Source of the DNA: Amycolatopsis balhimycina FH 1894
GTDB taxonomy: Bacteria > Actinomycetota > Actinomycetes > Mycobacteriales > Pseudonocardiaceae
Length of the DNA stretch: 64,000 bases
Assembly (NCBI RefSeq): GCF_000384295.1
Contig: NZ_KB913037.1
Coordinates: 10,594,228-10,658,227 of the forward strand
Direction of reading: 5' to 3'
In this document: positions 10,206 through 18,996 of the stretch, one piece after another
Layout: each line of letters begins with the position of its first letter
Position numbering within the stretch: position 1 is the stretch's first letter
Translations under genes and position numbers: made by a program
The notes under the pieces: generated by a model
Seen by the model: the letters and a program-made list of their open reading frames with translations, nothing else
The model's database searches: none
Told to the model about the DNA's origin: nothing

Positions 10206-11450
10206 GTGGGCGAGTCGAACTGGGCGGGGAACCACGCCTACGGCGCGGACGCGGTACGGACCCCGCGCACGGTCGACGAGGTGCGGGCGGCCGTCGCCGC
10301 CGCGACCGGCGTCAAGGCGCTGGGCAGCAGGCACTGCTTCAACGACATCGCGGATTCGCCCGGCGGGGTCCTGCTCGACCTGAGCAGGCTCGACATCCCG
10401 GTCGAGATCCACGACGGGACGGTGACCGTCGGCGGGTCCGCCCGGTACGGCGACTTCGCCGGGCAGCTGCACGCCGCCGGGTTCGCCCTGCCCAACCTCG
10501 CCTCGCTGCCGCACATCACCGTGGCCGGCAGCATCGCCACCGGCACGCACGGCTCCGGGCGGCGGCAGCCCGGGCTCGCCTCGGCCGTCTCGGCGATCGA
10601 GCTGGTGACCGCCGACGGCGGGCTACGGACGTTCACGCGCGAGGACGGCGAGTTCCCCGGGCTCGCCGTCGGCCTCGGCGCGTTCGGCGTCGTCACCCGG
10701 CTGACACTGGACCTGGTGCCCGCGTTCGACGTGCGCCAGGACGTGTTCGACGACCTGCCGTGGGACGCCGCGTACCGGCACTTCGACGAAATCGAAGACG
10801 CCGGCTACAGCGTCAGCATGTTCACGAACTGGGTCCACGACGTCGTCGACCAGGTGTGGGTCAAGAGCCGCGTCGACGCCTTCACGGACCGGCCCGGGCT
10901 CTTCGGGGCGGTCCCTTCCGACGGGCCCCGGCACCCCGCGCACGCGGCCGGCATCCCGGCGGACAACTGCACGCCGCAGCAAGGCGTCCCGGGCCCGTGG
11001 CACGAGCGGCTCCCGCACTTCGCGCTGGCGTTCACCCCGAGCGTCGGGGACGAGCTGCAGTCGGAGTACTTCGTGCCCTACCGGCACGCGGTGGCCGCGG
11101 TGCGGGCGGTCCGGGAGATCGGCGACCTCGTCGCGCCGCTGCTGCTGGTGTCCGAAATCCGCGCGATCGCGGGCGACGAAGCGTGGCTGAGCCCGTGCCA
11201 CGGCGGCGACCGGGTGGCGCTGCACTTCACCTGGCAGCCGCGGCAAACCGACGTCGAGGCGGTGCTGCCGGTGCTGGAGGAGCGCCTGGCCCCGTTCGAG
11301 GCGCGGCCGCACTGGGGCAAGCTCTTCCACGGCGGCGGCCTCGACGAGCTGTACCCGCGGATGGCCGGCTTCCGCGCACTGGCCGGGGAACTCGACCCGG
11401 ACGGTAAGTTCCGTAACCCGTTCCTGGACCGGCACGTCTTCGGCGGCTAG
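10206..11450 (+). CDS. FAD-dependent alditol oxidase (AldO-like)
   Basis: Oxidises the C1 hydroxyl of alditols (xylitol, sorbitol) to aldoses with O2, giving H2O2. 414 aa, close in length and motifs to Streptomyces coelicolor alditol oxidase. His43 in LGSRHCFND matches the residue that binds FAD covalently; SVAGS-type loop SIATGTHGSG, the active-site pair E/R in SEIRAIAGD, HFTW and HWGKLF near the C-terminus are all present. The start at GTG 10206 lies close to a GGAAGGACACGGCG site. Its stop overlaps the convergent LacI gene by 4 bp. It may serve sugar alcohol use near the carbohydrate locus, which is inference. Confidence 0.88.
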   Translation: MGESNWAGNHAYGADAVRTPRTVDEVRAAVAAATGVKALGSRHCFNDIADSPGGVLLDLSRLDIPVEIHDGTVTVGGSARYGDFAGQLHAAGFALPNLASLPHITVAGSIATGTHGSGRRQPGLASAVSAIELVTADGGLRTFTREDGEFPGLAVGLGAFGVVTRLTLDLVPAFDVRQDVFDDLPWDAAYRHFDEIEDAGYSVSMFTNWVHDVVDQVWVKSRVDAFTDRPGLFGAVPSDGPRHPAHAAGIPADNCTPQQGVPGPWHERLPHFALAFTPSVGDELQSEYFVPYRHAVAAVRAVREIGDLVAPLLLVSEIRAIAGDEAWLSPCHGGDRVALHFTWQPRQTDVEAVLPVLEERLAPFEARPHWGKLFHGGGLDELYPRMAGFRALAGELDPDGKFRNPFLDRHVFGG

Positions 11451-12430
11451 CCGGCCGGCGGGGCCGTCGTCGCGCGGACGATCAGGTAGGTGTCCAGCAC
11501 CTGCGTCGTGTGCGCGTCGGCCTCGCCGTCGAGCAGGCCGAGCAGGATGGTGACCGCCGCCCGGCCCGCCGCCTCGGTCGGCATCGCGATCGTCGTCAGC
11601 GGGGGCGCGGAGATCGCGGCGAAGACGAGGTCGTCGAAGCCCACCAGGCTGATTTCGTCCGGCACCGGCACGCCGCGGGCGTTCAGCCGTGCCAGCGCGC
11701 CGAAGGCGACGAGGTCGTTGTAGGCGACGATCGCCGTCACGTCCGCCGCCAGTGCGAGGTCGGCGCCCTGCAGGCCGCCCTCGAACACCGGCGGGAACGG
11801 GCCGAACTCGACGACGTCCGTGCCGTGCCGTTCGGCGGCTTCCGCCAGGCCCAGCCGGCGCGCCCGGTTCGACCACGACATCCGGGGCCCGCCGAGGTAG
11901 GCGCAGCGGCGGTGCCCGAGCGCGGCCAGGTGCTGGATCGCCTGCCGCATCCCGTCCGCGGCGTCCATCACGATCGACGGGATCCCGGGCACCTCGCGGT
12001 TGAGCAGCACCAGGGTGGTCTGCCCGGCGAGCGCGCGCAGCTGGTCGTCGGACATGCTCGGGCTGCACAGCACGACACCGTCGACCTGCCGGGCCATCCG
12101 GCGGACGAGGTTCTGCTCGGTCGCCGGGTCTTCGTCGCTGTTGGCGAACAGCACCGCGATGTCGTCCTGGCGCGCGCGGGCCTGGACGCCGTTGAGCACT
12201 CCGGTGAAGAACGGGTTGCCCAGGTCCGAAACCACGATGCCGATGTGCCCGGTGCGCACCGACGGCACCGGCTGGGCCGCACCGGCGGCGTGGTAGCCCA
12301 GCTCGTTCGCCGCGGCCAGGACCCGGGTGCGGGTCTGCTGCCGGACCAGATCCGGGGACGTGAACGCCCGCGACACGGTCGAGATCGACACGTTGGCCCG
12401 GCGGGCGACGTCGTGAATGGTCACGCTCAC
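11447..12430 (-). CDS. LacI-family transcriptional repressor of the pectin locus
   Basis: 327 aa. An N-terminal LacI helix-turn-helix begins at once (TIHDVARRANVSISTVSRAF, about residues 4-23), followed by a periplasmic-binding-protein-like sensor domain (about 60-320; HIGIVVSDLGNPFF opens it). The GTG at 12430 has GAGGAG five bases upstream; an upstream extension in frame is rejected because it would precede the HTH with unrelated sequence. It is divergent from the first oxidoreductase and beside AAGCGCTTTCTC-type sites that recur before the transporter and pectate lyase, so repression of the locus until a pectin sugar appears is likely. Confidence 0.9.
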   Translation of the reverse strand: MSVTIHDVARRANVSISTVSRAFTSPDLVRQQTRTRVLAAANELGYHAAGAAQPVPSVRTGHIGIVVSDLGNPFFTGVLNGVQARARQDDIAVLFANSDEDPATEQNLVRRMARQVDGVVLCSPSMSDDQLRALAGQTTLVLLNREVPGIPSIVMDAADGMRQAIQHLAALGHRRCAYLGGPRMSWSNRARRLGLAEAAERHGTDVVEFGPFPPVFEGGLQGADLALAADVTAIVAYNDLVAFGALARLNARGVPVPDEISLVGFDDLVFAAISAPPLTTIAMPTEAAGRAAVTILLGLLDGEADAHTTQVLDTYLIVRATTAPPAG

Positions 12431-12561
12431 GGCTACTCCTCGGCAGGGTCCTGCAACATCATGAGAACGCCCGGGAGCGTTGTCAACAACTCCGACTGCG
12501 TTGGGGGAGCGGGAATCCGCTCCCCGCTGGGCCACACCAGGGGCCGTTCGGATGAAAATCC

Positions 12562-12603
12562 TGAAAACCGTTTGCGGTGGCGATTCCAGTAAGCGCTCTC
12601 TCG
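12562..12603. promoter_or_regulatory. LacI-type operator candidates upstream of the first oxidoreductase
   Basis: TGAAAACCGTTTGCG (12562-12576), a CRE/LacI-like imperfect palindrome, and AAGCGCTCTCTC (12591-12602), one mismatch from the element at 14011 and the one at 22600 read in reverse. The rest of the 344-bp gap 12431-12774 holds no gene. Confidence 0.5.
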
Positions 12604-12665
12604 AATCTCCGGCAGCCATTCGGGCTAACCCGCCGTCGACAATTTCGACCCGGCAGTCCCGCATA

Positions 12666-12695
12666 TTGACACGTTTGTCGCGCACGCCCTACGGT
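12666..12695 (+). promoter_or_regulatory. predicted promoter of the first oxidoreductase
   Basis: TTGACA (12666-12671), 18-bp spacer, TACGGT (12690-12695). The layout is the same as the promoter at 14082. Confidence 0.55.
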
Positions 12696-12774
12696 GACGG
12701 CCGGAAGTTTCTCCCGAACTCCTGACCCATTCGTCAGTTGCGCGCGGCCCCCGGCGGCCGCCGATCGGAGATCC

Positions 12775-13959
12775 ATGTCGGGGAGCAGGAGCCGCACCGT
12801 CGCGGAGCCGCCGAGGCTGGCCGTCGTCGGCACGTCCGGGTACGCCTTCAGCTACCTGCACCGGGCCCGCATCCTGCACGACGAGGGGCTGATCTCCTTC
12901 GCCGGCATGGCCGACATCCGGCCACCTTCGGCCGCCGCGATCGCGCTGCTGCCGGAAGGTGCCACGGCGCACGTCGGCGTCGACGACCTGCTTCGCCGGT
13001 GCCGCCCCGACATCACCGTGGTCGCGACGCCGCCGCACGCCCACGTCCAGGTCGGCGGCGCGGTGCTGCGGGCGGGCAGCGACCTGCTGCTGGAGACCCC
13101 GCCGGTGCTCGACCTCGACGGCTTCACCACGCTGTCCCGGCTCGCCGCGGAGACCGGATCGGCCTGCCAGGCCGGGTTCCAGAGCTTCGGCTCCCCGGCG
13201 TTGCCCGTCCTGCGCGCGGCGATCGCCGCGGGGAAACTCGGCGAGATCGCCGGGGTCGGCGCCGCCGGCGCCTGGATCCGCACCGACGCCTACTACCGCC
13301 GCAACCCCTGGGCGGGCCGCCGGTGGCTCGACGGCGAGGCCGTCGTCGACGGCGCCCTGACCAACCCGTTCTCCCACGCCGTGGCCACCGCCCTGCTCGT
13401 CGGCGGGGTCGCCGGGCGCGACCCGGCCGAGATCGCCCTGGAGCTCTACGGCACGCGCGACATCGAAGCCGACGACACGGCGTGCCTGCGCATCCGGTTC
13501 GGCGACGGGCCCGAGATCGTCGTCGCCGCGTCGCTGTGCGCCGAGCAGGACCACGAGCCCTACGTCGTGGTGCACGGTGCCGAGGGGCGGGCGAAGTTCT
13601 GGTACAAGAGCCACCGTCTCGAGATCGACGACGAGCGGGTCCACCTCGGCGAACCGGCCGACCTGCTGCGCAACCTGATCGCCCACCACCTCGACCCGGC
13701 CGGGGTGCCGCTGCTCGCGCCGCTGGCGAACACCCGGGCGTTCGCGTCGGTGGTCGAGGCGGTGCGGGACGCGCCGTCGCCGTCTCGCATCCCGGCGGGC
13801 TGGATCCGCACGGTCGGTGAAGGGGCGAGCCGGCACCCGGTGGTGCGCGGGATCGGCGAAGAGGTCGCCGTCGCCGCCGACCGGCTGGCGCTGTTCTCGG
13901 AGCTGGGCGTCCCCTGGGCGAGCAAACCGAAGGCGGAGACCGCCGAACGCACCGGATGA
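12775..13959 (+). CDS. Gfo/Idh/MocA-family oxidoreductase, catalytic Lys replaced
   Basis: 394 aa, N-terminal NAD(P)-binding Rossmann domain (LAVVGTSGYAFSY near residue 14) and a C-terminal alpha/beta domain. It closely resembles the paralogue at 17863-18996 (shared GFQSFGS, AAGAWIR, VVDG-LTNPF-HAVATALLV). In this copy the family's EKP motif reads E107-T108-P109: the lysine that usually helps hydride transfer is Thr. It may therefore be a non-redox or altered enzyme, or an accessory subunit. Start at ATG 12775 after CGGAG. It is transcribed divergently from the LacI gene with its own promoter, so it is probably co-induced with the pectin operon. Confidence 0.85.
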   Translation: MSGSRSRTVAEPPRLAVVGTSGYAFSYLHRARILHDEGLISFAGMADIRPPSAAAIALLPEGATAHVGVDDLLRRCRPDITVVATPPHAHVQVGGAVLRAGSDLLLETPPVLDLDGFTTLSRLAAETGSACQAGFQSFGSPALPVLRAAIAAGKLGEIAGVGAAGAWIRTDAYYRRNPWAGRRWLDGEAVVDGALTNPFSHAVATALLVGGVAGRDPAEIALELYGTRDIEADDTACLRIRFGDGPEIVVAASLCAEQDHEPYVVVHGAEGRAKFWYKSHRLEIDDERVHLGEPADLLRNLIAHHLDPAGVPLLAPLANTRAFASVVEAVRDAPSPSRIPAGWIRTVGEGASRHPVVRGIGEEVAVAADRLALFSELGVPWASKPKAETAERTG

Positions 13960-14008
13960 CACTCCCGGTGCTCCCCGCGCCGGCAGCCCGGATCTCCGCC
14001 CGGTCGCT

Positions 14009-14022
14009 GTAAGCGCTTTCTC
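14009..14022. promoter_or_regulatory. LacI-type operator upstream of the transporter operon
   Basis: GTAAGCGCTTTCTC. The 12-base AAGCGCTTTCTC part is identical to the reverse complement of 22600-22611. It lies 60 bp upstream of the -35 at 14082. Confidence 0.55.
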
Positions 14023-14081
14023 AACGTGCCCGCTGAACGCCGGAAACGTTGCTGCACAAGGGCTATTGCGCCCATTGCCCG

Positions 14082-14144
14082 TTGACACCGGTGAGGCGAA
14101 CTGCCTACCGTGAGCCCGCTGACAGCGTTTTCAGAAAAGTGCTG
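14082..14144 (+). promoter_or_regulatory. promoter and start-site palindrome of the pectin-sugar transport operon
   Basis: TTGACA (14082-14087), 18-bp spacer, TACCGT (14106-14111), then an imperfect palindrome CAGCGTTTTC-A-GAAAAGTGCTG at 14123-14144 just past the expected start. Its core GCGTTTTCNGAAAA recurs at 22495-22508. Confidence 0.6.
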
Positions 14145-14167
14145 ACCGGCTGAGGACGGAGAGTTCG

Positions 14168-15466
14168 ATGGGGCGCACAAGTGAGCGTAGGACCCAGGGG
14201 CGGGGTGTCGCCGCGCTGGCCGTGGTGGTCCCGCTGCTGCTGACCGGGGTGGCCGCCTGCGGCTCGGACTCCGGTGGCGGCGGCGACGTGACCATCAATT
14301 TCGTCTGGTGGGGCAGTGAAGGGCGGGCGAGCCTGACGAAGAAGGCCGTCGAGCTCTTCCAGCAGAAGAACCCGAAGATCAAGGTGCAGACGTCGTTCTC
14401 GGCGTACCAGGCCTACTGGGAGAAGCTGGCGACGCAGACGGCAGGCGGGAAGCCGCCGGACGTGCTCAACGTCGACAGCCGCTACCTGGCCGAGTACGGC
14501 GGCCGCAACGTCCTGGCCGACCTGAACTCCGGCGCGGGCAAGACGATCTCGCTGGCCGACGTCAACCCCGAACTCGCGGCCACCGGCGTGTACCAGGGCA
14601 AGCGGTACGCCGTGCCGTGGGCGCAGAACACCCCGGCGATGATCTACGACCCCGCTGCCTACAAGGCTGCCGGGGCGGACCCGGCGAAGGGCATGACCTG
14701 GGACCAGTTCGCGGAGGCGACCCAGAAGGTCAGCGCCGCCGGCGGCTTCTCCACGCGCGGGGCGACGGACTTCGGCATCTTCGACACGACGTGTGAGATC
14801 TGGCTGCGCCAGCAGGGCAAGCAGTTCTACACCGCGGAGGGCAAGCTCGGGTTCACCGCCGACGACCTGCGCCGCTACTGGCAGCTCACGAGCAAGTTCC
14901 GCGACGCCAAGGGTGTCTCGCCGGCGGACGTCACGGCCTCCTACAACACCTCGCCCGAGCAGGCTCCGCTCGGCAAGAAGCTGACCAGCTCGGAGTTCGC
15001 CTACGACAACCTGCTGCCGGCGTACCAGAAGGCGAGCGGCAAGCCGCTGAACGTGGCGCCGTACCCGTCGGGCGCCAACGGCGAAACCGGGCAGTACCGG
15101 CGTCCGGCGATGTTCCTTTCGGTCTCGGCACGCAGCCAGCAGCAGGAGGCGGCGGCGAAACTCGTCGACTTCCTGATCAACGACCCGGAGGTCGGCAAGA
15201 TCGTCGGCGCCGACCGCGGGCTCGCGCCGAACCTCAAGGTCCGTGCGCAGCTGGCGGCCGGCGCGACTGGCAACGACAAGACCCTCTACGACTACGAAGC
15301 CGCTCTCGAGCCGAAACTCGGGGCCGCGCCGCCGGTGCCGCCGAAGGGTGCCGGCGCGATCCAGAAGCTCTTCCAGCGCACCTACGAAGAGGTCGCGTTC
15401 GGGCGGATGAGCATCGACGACGCGGTGAACCGGTTCATGTCCGAAGCCCAGAAGGGACTTTCGTAG
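14168..15466 (+). CDS. ABC-transporter sugar-binding lipoprotein
   Basis: Extracellular solute-binding protein of family 1, 432 aa. A basic N-terminus, a hydrophobic stretch and the lipobox VAAC with Cys31 indicate a lipid-anchored receptor. The mature part has the usual two-lobe pattern, with INFVWWGSEGR early and YAVPWAQNTPAMIYDP in the middle. It is first in an operon with two permeases and pectin enzymes, so oligogalacturonide or rhamnogalacturonan fragments are the likely ligands (inference). A promoter and two LacI-like sites lie upstream. There are 3 bp between its stop and the next start. Confidence 0.92.
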   Translation: MGRTSERRTQGRGVAALAVVVPLLLTGVAACGSDSGGGGDVTINFVWWGSEGRASLTKKAVELFQQKNPKIKVQTSFSAYQAYWEKLATQTAGGKPPDVLNVDSRYLAEYGGRNVLADLNSGAGKTISLADVNPELAATGVYQGKRYAVPWAQNTPAMIYDPAAYKAAGADPAKGMTWDQFAEATQKVSAAGGFSTRGATDFGIFDTTCEIWLRQQGKQFYTAEGKLGFTADDLRRYWQLTSKFRDAKGVSPADVTASYNTSPEQAPLGKKLTSSEFAYDNLLPAYQKASGKPLNVAPYPSGANGETGQYRRPAMFLSVSARSQQQEAAAKLVDFLINDPEVGKIVGADRGLAPNLKVRAQLAAGATGNDKTLYDYEAALEPKLGAAPPVPPKGAGAIQKLFQRTYEEVAFGRMSIDDAVNRFMSEAQKGLS

Positions 15467-15469
15467 CCG

Positions 15470-16447
15470 ATGACGACCCTGCGCACCCCGGACCCGCCGG
15501 TCGCGCCGCCGGAGGCCGCGCGCGTCCGGCGCCGGGGCGACCGGCCGGCCGGTCGCCGCCGCAAGAGCCAGCCGGAGGCCTTCGCGTTCCTGACCCCGTG
15601 GCTGCTCGGCGCGGTGGCGCTGACCATCGGGCCGATGGTCGTCTCGCTGTACCTTTCGTTCACCGACTACGACATGTTCACGTCGCCGAAGTGGGTCGGC
15701 TTCGGCAACTTCGCGCACATGTTCACCGAGGACGACCGCTACCTGCAGTCGGTGAAGGTCACGCTGATCTACGTCCTGGTCTCGGTGCCGCTGAAGCTCA
15801 CGGTGTCGCTGCTGGTGGCGATGCTGCTCAACACCCGCCGCGGTGCCAACGGCTTCTACCGGGCGGCGTTCTACGCGCCTTCGCTGCTCGGCGCGAGTGT
15901 CGCGGCGGCGCTGGTGTGGCGGGCACTGTTCATGGGCGGCGGCCCGGTGAACGAGGTCCTCGCGTTCTTCGGCTGGCACACCCCGAGCTGGGTCGACGAC
16001 CCGCAGTTCAGCCTCGCCTCGATCGTGCTGCTCGGGGTGTGGCAGTTCGGCGCGCCGATGGTGATCTTCCTGGCCGGACTCAAACAGATTCCGGCGGAGC
16101 TGCACGAGGCGGCCGCGATCGACGGCGCGGGCGCGTTCCGCCGGTTCCGGCACATCACGCTGCCGATGCTGTCGCCGGTGATCTTCTTCAACCTGGTGAT
16201 GGAGGCGATCCACGCCTTCCAGGCGTTCACCCCGGCGTTCGTCATCGGCGGCGGCCGCGGCGGCCCGGCCGACGCGGACCTGTTCTACACGCTCTACCTG
16301 TTCGAGGTCGGCTTCCAGGACTTCAAGATGGGCTACGCGTCCGCGATGGCGTGGGTGCTGCTGGTGGTCGTCGCGATCGTGACGGCGATCGTGTTCCGGA
16401 CCGCGAAGCTCTGGGTGTTCTACGATGATACGGAGGACAAGAAATGA
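15470..16447 (+). CDS. ABC sugar transporter permease (MalF/UgpA-like)
   Basis: 325 aa with six predicted membrane helices. The cytoplasmic EAA loop that contacts the ATPase is clear: EAAAIDGAGAFRRFRHITLP. The basic N-terminal 35 residues are an Arg/Pro-rich cytoplasmic tail. Its stop overlaps the next permease start in an ATGA junction (16444-16447), so the two are translationally coupled. No ATP-binding subunit is encoded in the operon; in actinomycetes such importers usually share the MsiK ATPase encoded elsewhere. Confidence 0.94.
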   Translation: MTTLRTPDPPVAPPEAARVRRRGDRPAGRRRKSQPEAFAFLTPWLLGAVALTIGPMVVSLYLSFTDYDMFTSPKWVGFGNFAHMFTEDDRYLQSVKVTLIYVLVSVPLKLTVSLLVAMLLNTRRGANGFYRAAFYAPSLLGASVAAALVWRALFMGGGPVNEVLAFFGWHTPSWVDDPQFSLASIVLLGVWQFGAPMVIFLAGLKQIPAELHEAAAIDGAGAFRRFRHITLPMLSPVIFFNLVMEAIHAFQAFTPAFVIGGGRGGPADADLFYTLYLFEVGFQDFKMGYASAMAWVLLVVVAIVTAIVFRTAKLWVFYDDTEDKK

Positions 16448-17289
16448 CCGTGCTGCCGCGCACGGCGCGGTCGTTCGGCTGGCACGTGCTGTGCCTCGTC
16501 ATCGTCGCCGTGGTGCTCTATCCGTTGGTGTGGCTGGCGTTCGCGTCGGTCAAGCCACCGGACGAGATCCTCTCGCGGCTGGCGCTGCTGCCCACCAGGT
16601 TCGTCTTCGACGGCTACACGAAAGGCTGGGAGGGAGCGGCGGACGTCGGGTTCGGCCGGTTCTTCCTCAACTCCTTCCTCGTGGCCGGGCTTTCGGTGGC
16701 GGCGAACGTGCTGTCCTGCTCGCTGGCCGCGTTCGCCTTCGCCCGGCTGAAGTTCCGGTTCGGGGGCGCGCTGTTCGCGTTCATGATCACGACGCTGATG
16801 CTGCCCTACCACGTCACGCTGATCCCGCAGTACGTGATCTTCCAGCAGGCCGGGCTGGTCAACACGTTCGTCCCGCTGATCCTGCCGAAGCTCCTGGCCA
16901 CCGAGGCGTTCTTCGTGTTCCTCATCGTCCAGTTCATGCGCGGGATCCCGCGCGAGCTCGACGAAGCGGCGATCATCGACGGCTGCTCGGTCTACCGCAC
17001 GTTCTGGCACGTCGTGCTGCCGCTGTCGAAACCGGCGCTGGTCACGACGTCGATCTTCACGTTCATCTGGACCTGGAACGACTTCTTCACGCAGATGGTG
17101 TACCTGAACGACACGGAGAAGTTCACCGTGCCGCTCGGCCTGCGGCTGTTCGTGGACACCAGCAGCGAGTCGAACTTCGGCGCGATGTTCGCGATGTCCG
17201 CGCTCGCGCTCGTTCCGATCGTGCTGTTCTTCCTCGCCTTCCAGCGCCTGCTGGTCGAAGGCGTCAGCACCAGCGGCCTGAAGGGGTGA
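16444..17289 (+). CDS. ABC sugar transporter permease (MalG/UgpE-like)
   Basis: 281 aa, six hydrophobic segments, EAA loop ELDEAAIIDGCSVYRTFWHV. It forms the translocation pore with the preceding permease. The start overlaps the previous stop by 4 bp, and the next gene begins 4 bp after this stop. The family is that of carbohydrate uptake permeases of the CUT1 class. Confidence 0.94.
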   Translation: MTVLPRTARSFGWHVLCLVIVAVVLYPLVWLAFASVKPPDEILSRLALLPTRFVFDGYTKGWEGAADVGFGRFFLNSFLVAGLSVAANVLSCSLAAFAFARLKFRFGGALFAFMITTLMLPYHVTLIPQYVIFQQAGLVNTFVPLILPKLLATEAFFVFLIVQFMRGIPRELDEAAIIDGCSVYRTFWHVVLPLSKPALVTTSIFTFIWTWNDFFTQMVYLNDTEKFTVPLGLRLFVDTSSESNFGAMFAMSALALVPIVLFFLAFQRLLVEGVSTSGLKG

Positions 17290-17293
17290 GGCG

Positions 17294-17866
17294 ATGCGGA
17301 CCCAGAGTCGATCACCAGGGTGGCGAACCGGGCTGAGCGACTTCTCGGACTGCCTGCTGGCGGGGCTGCTCGTCGCGCTCGCGTCGGTGCCGGTGGTGAC
17401 GGCCGCCCCGGCGTTCGTGGCGGGCTGCCGGGTCCTCGACCGGACCCGGCACGACATCGGACGTCCACTGTGGACGACGTTCTGGGCGGACTTCCGCGAG
17501 GCGGCCCGGGGCGGGGTGCCCTTCGGGCTCGGTTGCCTCGCGGCGGTGGTGCTGTTCGCGGTGGACCTCGAAGTGGTGGCTTCGATGCCGGGGGCGGATG
17601 TGCTGCGGCCCGCGTTGTGGCTGCTGGCGGTGGCGGGTGTGGTGGTGGCGGTGCGGACCTGCGAGGTGGTGGCCACCGGCTCGGAGCCCTGGCGCCGCGC
17701 GATCGTGACCGCGGCGCGGGAAACCGCCGCGGCGCGGGGCCACGCGCTGCTCCTCGCGGTCGCCGCCGGTGTCGCCGCCCTGCTCGTCTGGATGCTGCCG
17801 ATCCTGGCCCTCGTGGCCGCCGGGCCCCTCTGCCTCGCCGCGGTGGCGACGGGCGGCCGCCGATGA
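17294..17866 (+). CDS. DUF624 (YesL-like) membrane protein
   Basis: 190 aa with about four hydrophobic segments. The order and spacing of helices and the operon position match DUF624/YesL proteins, which are repeatedly encoded with CUT1 sugar transporters and pectin/rhamnogalacturonan enzymes (yes operon of Bacillus). The function is unknown. Its stop overlaps the next start (ATGA at 17863-17866), so it is part of the coupled operon. Confidence 0.75.
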   Translation: MRTQSRSPGWRTGLSDFSDCLLAGLLVALASVPVVTAAPAFVAGCRVLDRTRHDIGRPLWTTFWADFREAARGGVPFGLGCLAAVVLFAVDLEVVASMPGADVLRPALWLLAVAGVVVAVRTCEVVATGSEPWRRAIVTAARETAAARGHALLLAVAAGVAALLVWMLPILALVAAGPLCLAAVATGGRR

Positions 17867-18996
17867 CGCCGGAGGTGGTCGTCTTCGGCATGGCCGGATA
17901 CGCGAGCCAGCACCTGCGCCGCGCCCGCGCCCTGCACGACCGGGGCGAGCTCGTCCTCGCCGGTGCGTGCGACATCCGCGAACCCTCCGAAGAGGCGCGC
18001 GCCTTGCTGCCCGAAGGAGCGGTGATCACCCGGGACGCGGCCGAACTGCTCGCCCGCACGGCCCCGGACATCGCCGTGGTGGCGACCCCGCCGCACACCC
18101 ACCTGCCCCTGGCGAAACTCGCGCTCACCGCCGGCTGTCACCTGCTCGTCGAGAAACCGCCCGTGCTCGACCTCGCGGCCTTCGACGAACTCACCCGGCT
18201 CGCCCGCGGCCGCGCCTGCCAGACCGGGTTCCAGAGCTTCGGCTCGGCCGCCGTCCCCGCGGTGCGGGCCGCGATCGAAAACGGCGAGATCGGCACGGTC
18301 ACCGGCATCGCCGCCGCCGGCGCGTGGATCCGCCGGGACCGGTACTTCGCGCGCACCGGGTGGGCGGGCCGCCGTCGCGTCGGTGGGCAACCGGTCGTCG
18401 ATGGGACGCTGACCAACCCGTTCGCCCACGCCGTGGCGACCGCCCTGCTGGTCAACGGCACCGCCGAGGTCCTGCCGGAGCGGACCGCCGTCGAGCTGTA
18501 CCGGGCCCGGGACATAGAGTCGGACGACACGGCGTGCGCCCGGCTGAGCTTCGCCGGGGCCCCGGACGTCGTCGTCGCCGCGACACTTGCCGCCGAGGCC
18601 GACCACGAGCCGTACGTGCTGGTCCACGGCACGGCGGGCCGGATCCGCTGGCACTACAAGACGGACCTGGTCACCATCCACGACCGGCAGCTCCCAGTCG
18701 GGCCGCCGCGGGACCTGCTGGCCAACCTGGTCGAGCACGTCCGCGCCGGCGTGCCGTTGCTGGCCCCGCTGGCCGCGACCCGGGCGTTCACCGCCCTGGT
18801 GGAGGCCGTGCGGGACGCGCCGGAGCCGCTGCCCCTGCCCGCCGCATGGGTCCAGGCCGTGGGCACCGGGCCCGAACGGCACTTCGTGGTGCCGGGCGTC
18901 GACCGCGACGTCGACACCGCGGCCGAACGGCTCGCGCTCTTCTCCGAACTCTCCCTGCCCTGGACCGGCGCCGCTTTACCGGAACGAGAGAGGTGA
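17863..18996 (+). CDS. Gfo/Idh/MocA-family oxidoreductase
   Basis: 377 aa. N-terminal Rossmann domain begins VVVFGMAGYAS; the family motif E97-K98-P99 is intact, unlike in the paralogue at 12775-13959, to which it is otherwise very similar. It is probably an NAD(P)-dependent dehydrogenase or epimerase acting on a sugar or uronic acid released from pectin. The start overlaps the DUF624 stop, and the stop overlaps the next gene (TGATG at 18994-18998). Confidence 0.88.
   Translation: MTPEVVVFGMAGYASQHLRRARALHDRGELVLAGACDIREPSEEARALLPEGAVITRDAAELLARTAPDIAVVATPPHTHLPLAKLALTAGCHLLVEKPPVLDLAAFDELTRLARGRACQTGFQSFGSAAVPAVRAAIENGEIGTVTGIAAAGAWIRRDRYFARTGWAGRRRVGGQPVVDGTLTNPFAHAVATALLVNGTAEVLPERTAVELYRARDIESDDTACARLSFAGAPDVVVAATLAAEADHEPYVLVHGTAGRIRWHYKTDLVTIHDRQLPVGPPRDLLANLVEHVRAGVPLLAPLAATRAFTALVEAVRDAPEPLPLPAAWVQAVGTGPERHFVVPGVDRDVDTAAERLALFSELSLPWTGAALPERER

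Noticed and set aside
14168..17289. Expectation of an ATPase gene in the sugar transporter operon
   Set aside because: No Walker A/ABC signature is present in the operon; a shared ATPase elsewhere is the known arrangement for such actinobacterial importers.
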